A stretch of 64,000 nucleotides of DNA from Filimonas sp. (GTDB lineage Bacteria > Bacteroidota > Bacteroidia > Chitinophagales > Chitinophagaceae), in assembly GCA_017306865.1 (NCBI GenBank), contig JAFKHH010000011.1, forward strand, positions 1,116,001-1,180,000, given 5' to 3'. The notes beneath the pieces are model-generated. The model had not been told where the DNA came from. It saw nothing but the letters and a program-made list of their open reading frames with translations, and searched no databases. This document shows, piece after piece, positions 51,331 through 58,899 of the stretch; within the stretch, counting starts at the first letter, position 1; the number at the start of each line of letters is the position of its first letter. The translations under genes and the position numbers were made by a program.

Positions 51331-53385
51331 TCAATTTAGGAATAAATGGATGTAAAAAGTAGAGCCTTTGCCTTCCTGGCTTTCTACCCATATATCGCCG
51401 CCTTGCCGGTGTACGATCGCGCTACACTCTGCCAGCCCAAGACCAAACGATGCCTCACCTGTAGTGCCCTCGCGTTGCGTAACCTGCAAGCCATCAAAAA
51501 TAAACGGTTGCAGCCGCGACGGAATGCCTATGCCTTCGTCCTGTACGCTGATAAGTATGCCATCTGCATCCGCTTTGCAGGAGAGAACAATGGTAGTGCC
51601 GTGGTGGCTGAACTTTGAAGCATTTGAAAGCAGGTTAACAATGACGCGCCAAAAGGAATCCTGGTACAACTCTACTACAATGGAGTCTGCATATAATTGT
51701 ACTTTTTGTGATTTTTCCTGGAACTGGAATTGCAGCACATCAATACAATAAGCCAGTAACGCCGCCAGGTCTACCTTTTCCTTTTTATGTACATCCGGTT
51801 GCTGCAATAGTTCTTGCGCAAGTTTTAAAGATTTTTCTGCGGACAGCTTTACCATTTCCCACAGTTCCTTATTGGTGAAGGTGTTTTCTTTTTCCTGCTC
51901 TGCTACAGAAGCAATAGAAGCTATAGCACCTATCGGCCCGCGCAGATCGTGTGCAACCAGTTTCATAAGATGTGCATTACGTCTTTCACTTTCCAGCAAT
52001 GCTTTAATAGCCGTCCTTTTCTGCTCATTGATCTTTTCCAGTTGTTGATTTTTTAAAACGATCCTTTTAAGGTTGATCCAGATAATCAAAATGAGCGCGA
52101 ATAAAATACAGCCGATAATAATGGCGGCGATTAAATAAGCCGTCTTTAATTCTGCATCTTTTTTTAGCAGGTGATTGGTAAATTGGTTATTCCGTTCTTT
52201 GAAAGCCACATCCATATCTGCTTTGTATAGTGCAGACTGAAGTCTTCGCATAGAGTCATTTAATTCGCCTGCCCGTTTGTAGAACGAGAGTGCCTGCCGG
52301 TACTGTCCTGTAGAGTCAAGAAACCTTGACTGTAGTAAATACCATTTTATCCAGATCTTTTTGGGCCCTTCTCCGCTTTCTGTAGCTGATAACAATCCTT
52401 GTTGAAGCTCGGTGAGCAATTTCTGTGCTGCCGGGTAACGTCTTTCACGTAAATAAAGATCTATCAGTTTCGCTTTTGCGGTACGCGCATCCTGTTTGTC
52501 AAAGCCCGTCCGGTCATTGATCTTTATATTATTCAGCAGGTAATGTTCCGCCTGATCATACTGCCCCTGGTTCAGTAAAACACCACCAAGGTTCCCCTCC
52601 ATAATAGCGCCTACTAAGGTGATGAATGTCTTGTTGGATGGCCATCGCTCCAGTGCGTTTTCTACCAGTTTCAACCCCGTTTCATAATAGTAAATGGCTG
52701 AATCAGCCTTGCCTTCCCTTTCGTAACATAGGCCTAGTGTATTTAAGATGCCCTGTTGTAATAAAAACGTGTTATTGAAACTGCTATTCTTAGCGGAGCA
52801 TTGCAATGCCTGAGCATAAGCCGGCAATAAATAGCTGATCGCTTTGTCGTATTCTTCCCTTGCAAAAACAATCATGGCCATAGAAGTATTGAAATCGGCT
52901 AAAGCGCAGCTATCTTTCTGACGTAAGGAAAATTGCAGGCCATCATAGTACGCCTCAAAGCCTTGGCTAAATTTATTTTCGTCAGTATAGGCTCTTCCTT
53001 TCTCATTTAATGTTTGTGCATATTGATAGGGGAGCCTTGTTTCCTTCCCCTTCAACAACGCCTCCATACTGTCAATGTACTGGTGACGCATTTGCTTGTC
53101 CCGGGTGATGTAGCTGTAATAGTTGGCCTTGAGTTTATATTTTAGCCAGACATCAGTTATACTCCTGTCAGGCGTATGTGCATAGGTTGAGTCAAGGTAG
53201 GGAATTATAGCTGCGGGTGCTGTCTGCTTCATACTCTCTATTTTTTCAATTAAAGAGTCTGTCCACCCGGCATGGATTGCCCAATTCTCCTGGCGGGTAC
53301 AAGATGCCAGGAAATATACTGCCAGCAGGATGGTCCATGTCTTTGAGTGAGTAGAAAAACAGGCAGTTAAGCGGTTGGTGTTCAT
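51331..53385 (-). CDS. Lipoprotein TPR-sensor histidine kinase without a neighbouring regulator
   Basis: Start at 53385 (M-N-T-N-R-L-T-A-C-F) gives 684 residues; the lipobox F-L-A-S-C places a lipidated Cys at 29. TPR repeats fill about 60-390. One membrane segment (A-I-I-I-G-C-I-L-F-A-L-I-L-I-I-W) follows, then a HisKA domain with L-V-A-H-D-L-R-G-P-I-G and HATPase blocks N-L-L-S-N-A-S-K-F-S and F-G-L-G-L-A. The phospho-acceptor His is in the A-H-D-L-R box. No response regulator gene is adjacent, so it is an orphan kinase. A Cys-lipidated N-terminus together with a later membrane helix is unusual topology. Confidence 0.9.
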   Translation of the reverse strand: MNTNRLTACFSTHSKTWTILLAVYFLASCTRQENWAIHAGWTDSLIEKIESMKQTAPAAIIPYLDSTYAHTPDRSITDVWLKYKLKANYYSYITRDKQMRHQYIDSMEALLKGKETRLPYQYAQTLNEKGRAYTDENKFSQGFEAYYDGLQFSLRQKDSCALADFNTSMAMIVFAREEYDKAISYLLPAYAQALQCSAKNSSFNNTFLLQQGILNTLGLCYEREGKADSAIYYYETGLKLVENALERWPSNKTFITLVGAIMEGNLGGVLLNQGQYDQAEHYLLNNIKINDRTGFDKQDARTAKAKLIDLYLRERRYPAAQKLLTELQQGLLSATESGEGPKKIWIKWYLLQSRFLDSTGQYRQALSFYKRAGELNDSMRRLQSALYKADMDVAFKERNNQFTNHLLKKDAELKTAYLIAAIIIGCILFALILIIWINLKRIVLKNQQLEKINEQKRTAIKALLESERRNAHLMKLVAHDLRGPIGAIASIASVAEQEKENTFTNKELWEMVKLSAEKSLKLAQELLQQPDVHKKEKVDLAALLAYCIDVLQFQFQEKSQKVQLYADSIVVELYQDSFWRVIVNLLSNASKFSHHGTTIVLSCKADADGILISVQDEGIGIPSRLQPFIFDGLQVTQREGTTGEASFGLGLAECSAIVHRQGGDIWVESQEGKGSTFYIHLFLN

Positions 53386-53632
53386 GTAAACAAGGGCGAA
53401 TAAATGAATGGATAGTAGCGTATGTGCCAGGCCATCTTTGTGTAGCACTTAGCGCATAAACCTGGAATGGATGCTGTAATATTTTTTAAACAGGCATTAT
53501 ACATTGCCTGCATCAACTGATGATAAGGATATAACGCAAATGCTCTTGCAAATAGGAGAGCGGCGCTGCGCCCGTTTTATGGCAGCAGTGCTGCTTAGGT
53601 TATTGCCTGGCTTACAAGATTGCTGTCCGGTG

Positions 53633-54019
53633 TTACTCCAGTCTTTTCAGACGGAATAACAATTGTTGAATGGCTTCCTGTATATCGTCGATAATGGACT
53701 GTGAAAAAGATTCAGAAAACAGGGGTTTTCTTTGCTTCTCTACCTTATTGTAGAAGTCTTCTATGTGTTTGATGTGATTTTTAGGACGCGTTGTTTCCGG
53801 TATTGTTATGTCAAGTGTTCCCTTCAATGCAAACGTAGTTTCTACAAGACGATCAGTAATATCCACAAGTGAATCAATAGCCTGGTCGAGAGAGATATGC
53901 GCTTCGTAACTGCCTTTTCCGGTAATAGACCAGTGAATTAATTTTAATGAACTACGGAAAGAGATAAGGTCGCCTAAAAATACAGCTATCTCATTTTTGC
54001 TTTGTTTAGTGTTCGCCAT
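53633..54019 (-). CDS. Ferritin-like DUF5856/Dps-like small protein
   Basis: 128 residues, almost entirely helical. F-L-G-D-L-I-S-F-R-S-S-L-K-L-I-H-W-S-I-T-G-K-G-S-Y-E recalls the opening of Dps proteins (H-W-x-I-x-G-x-x-x-x-E), followed by H-I-S-L-D-Q-A-I-D-S-L-V-D. The His and Glu positions of a ferroxidase centre are partly present. DUF5856 proteins share this pattern. It could bind iron or act in stress protection. The assignment to family is moderate, the gene itself is clear. Confidence 0.8.
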   Translation of the reverse strand: MANTKQSKNEIAVFLGDLISFRSSLKLIHWSITGKGSYEAHISLDQAIDSLVDITDRLVETTFALKGTLDITIPETTRPKNHIKHIEDFYNKVEKQRKPLFSESFSQSIIDDIQEAIQQLLFRLKRLE

Positions 54020-54351
54020 AATAATAAGGTTTATTGTCTGAGAATGTACATATGCGTTTTTGAAGGTACGCTATTTTGATAGATGGTTATCATTTCTCTT
54101 TAGGGATAGCCTGAACAAGCTATATGAAAACCCTTATTACATAAGCTTTCTCCCTGCGGGTTCAAAAGTGCCTTGTTTTAGTAACAAAGGGCAAAAGATA
54201 TAAACGTATAGTACTGCTTTCCCTCGAATATTTCCCCGTAAGCCTGGGTATGAAAGGCTGACCCGCTCGCCAAACATTTTTGAACTGCTGGCCAAAATGC
54301 AACCCGCTTAAGCATATGACCTTTGTCTTATCAAAGTAAAAAAAATAAAAA
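54020..54351. other. Divergent intergenic region
   Basis: No gene seen in these 332 bases. The region should contain promoters for the ferritin-like gene and the SDR gene. GACCTTTG at 54318-54325 resembles a -7 element for the SDR (seven of eight positions). The reading frame at 54162-54497 on the minus strand overlaps the SDR and is not supported. Confidence 0.4.
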
Positions 54352-55098
54352 ATGAAAAAAACAGTTCTCATTACCGGTGCCACAACCGGAATCGGCAAAG
54401 CAACGGCTTTCGCATTTGGAAACAAAGGATACAATGTAGTATTCACCAGCCGGAATAAAACAAGAGGTGAAGCTTTCTCCAGGGAATTAAGCGACAAGGG
54501 TATTGCAAATACATTTCTTGAGCTAGACGTAACAAATGAAGATGCAGTAAAAACAGTCGTGGAAAAAGCGGTTACTCAATACGGGAAATTAGATGCATTA
54601 GTAAATAATGCAGGTGTTGCGCTTGGCAGTGTCCTGTTGGCCGATGCCACTACTGAAAATCTGAAGCAAATGCTTGATACGAATGTTATGGGCGTTTTCT
54701 ACGGTATGAAATATGCCATTAAGGCTATGTTGCAAACCGGTGGTGGCGCCATCGTTAACCTGGCCTCTATAGCAGGGCATAACGGGTTACTTTATACAGC
54801 GCAATATTGCGCGTCCAAACATGCGGTGGTTGGGTTAACTAAAGGTGCAGCTATTGATTATGCTACTATGGGTATCCGCATCAATGCTATTGCGCCGGGA
54901 GCTATTAAGACTGATATTATCCAGGGCGCTATTGATACAGGTGCATACAGCGAAGAAAGCATTGCCGCTATTCACCCGATGAAACGGATGGGCACTGCAG
55001 AGGATATTGCCAATGGTATCGTATTCCTCGCTTCTGATGATTGTCCGTTTATGACGGGAACCACTCTTTTTGTTGATGGTGGATACAATGCTTTATAA
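54352..55098 (+). CDS. Short-chain dehydrogenase/reductase (SDR A)
   Basis: 248 residues. T-G-A-T-T-G-I-G-K binds NAD(P), N-N-A-G-V-A follows, and Y-C-A-S-K holds the catalytic Tyr and Lys, with Ser in L-A-S-I-A-G. The C-terminal M-T-G-T-T-L-F-V-D-G-G-Y is the family ending of FabG-type reductases. It lies 100 bases upstream of a second SDR in the same direction, with a hairpin between, then an AraC gene. The three probably form one functional unit for a carbonyl or alcohol substrate. Confidence 0.93.
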   Translation: MKKTVLITGATTGIGKATAFAFGNKGYNVVFTSRNKTRGEAFSRELSDKGIANTFLELDVTNEDAVKTVVEKAVTQYGKLDALVNNAGVALGSVLLADATTENLKQMLDTNVMGVFYGMKYAIKAMLQTGGGAIVNLASIAGHNGLLYTAQYCASKHAVVGLTKGAAIDYATMGIRINAIAPGAIKTDIIQGAIDTGAYSEESIAAIHPMKRMGTAEDIANGIVFLASDDCPFMTGTTLFVDGGYNAL

Positions 55099-55104
55099 AA
55101 TAAA

Positions 55105-55138
55105 ATCAGGCTGCCTGGAAAAACTATGGCAGCCTGAT
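55105..55138 (+). terminator. Hairpin between the two SDR genes
   Basis: ATCAGGCTGCC (55105-55115) and GGCAGCCTGAT (55128-55138) form a perfect 11-bp stem starting 6 bases past the stop codon. No T-tract follows on the plus strand, so it may stabilise or attenuate the transcript rather than end it. Confidence 0.5.
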
Positions 55139-55198
55139 AAAACTCCTGCTTATTGGGGGTATAAAAATATTTATTCAGAAATAGCAACATAATCAAAA

Positions 55199-55954
55199 AT
55201 GGAAATCTCCTTTAAAAATAAAGTTGCCTTCGTTGCTGGTGCTTCTGAAGGTATAGGAGCGGCTATTGCAAAAACACTTGCAAAGGCAGGCGCTGCAGTC
55301 GGGCTGATGGCCCGGCGTGCTGAACCACTGCAAAAATTGGAAAAAGAAATAAAAGAAGCAGGATGGGAGGCATTGAGCATTGCGGGAGACGTATCGAAGC
55401 CGGAGGATGTGGAAAGAGCTATTACCGCTACGATAGAAAAATTCGGTGGGCTACACCTTGCAGTCAATAATGCAGCCATCAGTGGCGAGTTTAGTTTACT
55501 ACACGAGCAAACGATCGATAACTGGCGAAAAGTAATGTCTATAAACCTGGATGGTATATTCTATGGTATGAAGTACGAGGTTGCAGCCATGCTTCAGTCC
55601 GGTGGCGGTTCGATCGTCAACATAGGATCAGTGGAAGGCCATACCATTTTGCCGTATAATACAGCATATACAACCAGCAAACATGGGCTTGCCGGATTGA
55701 CACAAACGGCGGCGAAAGATTACGCCCGGATGCGTATCCGTGTCAACACGGTTTCCCCTGGTGTAATAAAGACACCCTTGGTAGATAGTCAGCCGGAAAT
55801 CTCAGGTAAGATGACCGAAGTTATCCCCATAGGCAGGATCGGTGATCCGCAGGAAATAGCCAATACAGTAGCCTTCTTATTGTCTGACCTGTCGTCTTAT
55901 ACCACGGGTGCAGATTTCGTTGTTGATGGCGCTTACCTGCTTCGCGGTGTATAG
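55199..55954 (+). CDS. Short-chain dehydrogenase/reductase (SDR B)
   Basis: 251 residues. The glycine motif A-G-A-S-E-G-I-G-A, N-N-A-A-I-S-G, I-G-S-V-E-G and Y-T-T-S-K give cofactor and catalytic residues of a classical SDR. The end reads T-T-G-A-D-F-V-V-D-G-A-Y. It is a paralogue of SDR A (same length class and block order) but clearly diverged, especially in the nucleotide-binding loop. Its partner AraC gene follows after about 100 bases. Confidence 0.93.
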   Translation: MEISFKNKVAFVAGASEGIGAAIAKTLAKAGAAVGLMARRAEPLQKLEKEIKEAGWEALSIAGDVSKPEDVERAITATIEKFGGLHLAVNNAAISGEFSLLHEQTIDNWRKVMSINLDGIFYGMKYEVAAMLQSGGGSIVNIGSVEGHTILPYNTAYTTSKHGLAGLTQTAAKDYARMRIRVNTVSPGVIKTPLVDSQPEISGKMTEVIPIGRIGDPQEIANTVAFLLSDLSSYTTGADFVVDGAYLLRGV

Positions 55955-56055
55955 CGCTTCGGTTATTTATTGATGTATAAATCCGTACCTGCATTTTTTG
56001 CCAGTATCGGATTTTATGTCACTAAAGTGTATCTTACTTTTATTGAACGAATAAA

Positions 56056-56844
56056 ATGAATACTTCAGAGAATATATTATTCAGTTGTGTAAAACAAAAA
56101 GCTTACAGTGATGAGCAAATAGTACCTGAACTTACATTGGGCTACCAGGAAAGCGGAACACTGGAATTACAATTTGCGCATCATAAACATATTGTCAACG
56201 CCGGCCAAATTACGCTGATACGCAAAAATGAGTTGGTAAAAGCATTAAAGGTCCCGGATGCAAACGGAGAGCCATGTAAGAGTGTCAGCATATTCTTAAC
56301 GCCGGACATTTTGAAAAAATTTGCTACGCAACATAAAATTGCATTGAAACATAAACATACTGGTAGTACGCTGACCGATATTAGTCATTCAAAATTTATA
56401 CAGGCATATTTTCAATCATTGCTTCCCTACTTTTTTTACCCCGACAAATTGAATCAGAACCTGGTGGCTCTGAAAACAGCAGAAGCAATTACTTTATTGC
56501 TGGAATATGACCAACGGCTGGAGGAAATACTATTTGATTTAAGCGATCCGTACAAAATAGATATGGAAAAATTTATGAACGAGAACTTCATTTATAATGT
56601 TCCGATCATAGAATTTGCAAGGCTGACCGGCAGAAGCCTTTCTACTTTTAAAAGAGATTTTAAAAACATTTTTGATAATACACCGGAAAGGTGGTTAAAA
56701 GACAGGCGCTTAACAGAAGCAAAACTGCTGATCGAGATCGGGCAAAAACCCGTTGATGTTTATTATAGGGTAGGGTTTGAAAATTTTTCTCACTTTTCTG
56801 CTGCTTACAAGGAAAAATTCGGGCGTAATGCATCTGACAAATAA
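56056..56844 (+). CDS. AraC family transcriptional regulator (ExsA-like N-terminus)
   Basis: 262 residues. The N-terminal domain resembles ExsA-type AraC regulators (G-Q-I-T-L-I-R-K-N-E-L-V-K, S-V-S-I-F-L-T-P-D). The C-terminal domain shows F-A-R-L-T-G-R-S-L-S-T-F-K-R-D-F-K and Y-R-V-G-F-E-N-F-S-H-F-S-A-A-Y-K-E-K-F-G. A TACTTTTA box at 56035-56042 lies 13 bases before the start. It probably controls the two SDR genes upstream. Confidence 0.91.
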   Translation: MNTSENILFSCVKQKAYSDEQIVPELTLGYQESGTLELQFAHHKHIVNAGQITLIRKNELVKALKVPDANGEPCKSVSIFLTPDILKKFATQHKIALKHKHTGSTLTDISHSKFIQAYFQSLLPYFFYPDKLNQNLVALKTAEAITLLLEYDQRLEEILFDLSDPYKIDMEKFMNENFIYNVPIIEFARLTGRSLSTFKRDFKNIFDNTPERWLKDRRLTEAKLLIEIGQKPVDVYYRVGFENFSHFSAAYKEKFGRNASDK

Positions 56845-56932
56845 TCCGCTTCGTTTACAACCTGGTTTGTGGGAGAGGTAAAAATGGCCTTTTAACGCCT
56901 TTTTATGAATGGATTGTTGCATATAGGCTGTC

Positions 56933-57880
56933 TTATAAAAATGTAACCTTCGATAGATCTGCGCCTATACCTTTAAGCGCGGCGTAGGTCAACTTATCCA
57001 TCATTGCGCCGTCAAAGTGGATGGTCTTAATGGCGCGGTAATATTTATTAGTCAAGGCAAAAGTTGCACGAAAAGAGACGTTTCGGAGGGTTGCGCCATT
57101 AAATGACACGTCTTTTAATGCGGTGTTATGAAACTGCACATTGTTGAAGGTTTGCCCATTGAAACATAATCCGCTCAGATCGGAATATATAAAGTTAACA
57201 CCTTCGAAAACGCAGTTTTCAAAGATCGTTTCTCTCAAGTCTGTTTTGGTCACCTTTACATCAACCAGTTTGGTATTTGAAAATTTTGTTCTGACCAATC
57301 CCGACGTACTAAATTCAGTGCGTACAAGAATGGATTGGGTAAAACTTGCATCTGTGAGGTCAGAGGCAGACAACGTGCAATCCGTTAAGTTAGCCCCGTC
57401 GAAATTTGCTTCGCGTACATCACTTGCGAAAAACGAACTTCCTGTCATGTCGGCGTCTGCAAAGTTAGCGCGGTGTAAAACGCTGCCGCTAAATTTTCTT
57501 TTGTGTGCAGTAACGCCAGCAAAATCACTCTCAAAGAGATCGCTTCCATTAAAATTTGTAAGATCCTTTGACTCTACTGAAACCTTGAGGGTGTTTTTAG
57601 CTTCAGGTACTGTTGCCTCTGGGGCAAATGCGTTGCCTGCAATTGACTTTGAGCCTCTTTCATCTTGCCCTGGCTGGGTATGCCCGGAAAAGTAATTCAG
57701 GTCAACACCCAAAATATTTGCCAGTTTGCTGACCATAATAATATCCGGTACGGACTCTCCACGTTCCCATTTGCCAACGGCCTGGGCACTTATAAATAAC
57801 TGGTCGGCCAGTTGTGCCTGCGACATGCTTTGTTCCTTTCGAGCCTGGGCAATTTTGTTGCCAATCGTTTTTGTTTCCAT
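56933..57880 (-). CDS. XRE helix-turn-helix / pentapeptide-repeat fusion protein
   Basis: 315 residues. Residues 8-65 form a Cro/cI-type helix-turn-helix (S-Q-A-Q-L-A-D-Q-L-F-I-S-A-Q-A-V-G-K-W-E-R-G). A linker leads to pentapeptide repeats at about 105-285, with many A(D/N)LxX-type turns (L-H-R-A-N-F-A-D-A-D-M-T-G-S-S-F). Pentapeptide repeats make right-handed beta helices that can mimic DNA. Joined to a DNA-binding domain they suggest a regulator with a large rigid effector arm. It converges with the AraC gene, with 88 bases between. Function unknown. Confidence 0.9.
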   Translation of the reverse strand: METKTIGNKIAQARKEQSMSQAQLADQLFISAQAVGKWERGESVPDIIMVSKLANILGVDLNYFSGHTQPGQDERGSKSIAGNAFAPEATVPEAKNTLKVSVESKDLTNFNGSDLFESDFAGVTAHKRKFSGSVLHRANFADADMTGSSFFASDVREANFDGANLTDCTLSASDLTDASFTQSILVRTEFSTSGLVRTKFSNTKLVDVKVTKTDLRETIFENCVFEGVNFIYSDLSGLCFNGQTFNNVQFHNTALKDVSFNGATLRNVSFRATFALTNKYYRAIKTIHFDGAMMDKLTYAALKGIGADLSKVTFL

Positions 57881-58164
57881 GCTTATTTTAGTTGATTTTT
57901 CAACAATACAAAAGTACCTGGCTTCATCGTTAAAAGCTACAGATCAGCACACCCTCTTAGTTGTAAGGGCACTACTTTCTGTTGCATTTTAACAACTGGT
58001 AGTTGTATTTGCACTTGTGTAGAGCCATGTAGCGTATGTATAAAAAAACACGTAAAAAATAACACTTCATCTTGTACGATCTTACCATTGCCCGGTGCGC
58101 TTTTTCTATGCCAGGCGTACCAGGAGGTAACCCCCTGATTTTCTAAGATATCCTTTATCCATGC

Positions 58165-58899
58165 CTAATTTTCAAACATGCTGAATATTTCCTGCTTATA
58201 TAGACTTCCGATAGGGATAGAAATGCCTTGCTGCATTTCCAGGTAGCCATTGTCTGCTCTATTGTATGCTGCAACAAACCGTTTGTTTACAATGTAAGAC
58301 CTGTGTACCCTTACAAATTGGGGATATGGAGCAAGTATATCTTCAAGAGACTTCAGGTGTTTTGAGATTATCATATTTTCTTTGTTCTGCAAATGCAGTA
58401 CGGTATAGCTTCCCTCAGCGGACAGGTAAACAATATTGCTTATAGACACCAGTTCGATCTTATTTTTACCGGGGATGGCTATTTGTTTTCTTTCATAGGC
58501 GTTTTCTCCCTGTGTGTTTATCTGTGTACTATCTATTCTTGCCTGTTTTACCCTGCCAATGGTCTCAATCAACTCAAGATGATTTATCGGTTTCAGCAAG
58601 TAATTGACTGCCGCATACTTAAATGCTTTAAGGGCAAATTCCTCATAGGCTGTTATAAATACAACTGCTGCCCGGTAGGATAAAAGTTCGTCCAGGACAT
58701 CAAAGCCAGTGTGGGTGCCTAGGTTAATGTCCATGAAAATGATATCCACTTGCTGTTGCTGTAATGCTGCAATCGCCCTTGAATAGTTCTCTGCCATACC
58801 TGTAACCACTACATCCGGACAGAATTTCTTTAGTAACGCTGCCAGCGTATTCCTGGGCATTGTTTCATCATCTACAATAAATGCCTTTAGTGTCATCAT
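58165..58899 (-). CDS. LytTR family response regulator
   Basis: 244 residues. The receiver has D-D-E at 10-12 and Asp57 (I-I-F-M-D-I-N-L). The C-terminal LytTR domain shows I-V-Y-L-S-A-E-G-S-Y-T-V and F-V-R-V-H-R-S-Y-I-V-N. It overlaps the stop of the propeller kinase by four bases, so the pair is translationally coupled. Three 21-bp-spaced TTGTCAA boxes upstream of the divergent gene are its likely targets. Confidence 0.94.
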   Translation of the reverse strand: MMTLKAFIVDDETMPRNTLAALLKKFCPDVVVTGMAENYSRAIAALQQQQVDIIFMDINLGTHTGFDVLDELLSYRAAVVFITAYEEFALKAFKYAAVNYLLKPINHLELIETIGRVKQARIDSTQINTQGENAYERKQIAIPGKNKIELVSISNIVYLSAEGSYTVLHLQNKENMIISKHLKSLEDILAPYPQFVRVHRSYIVNKRFVAAYNRADNGYLEMQQGISIPIGSLYKQEIFSMFEN

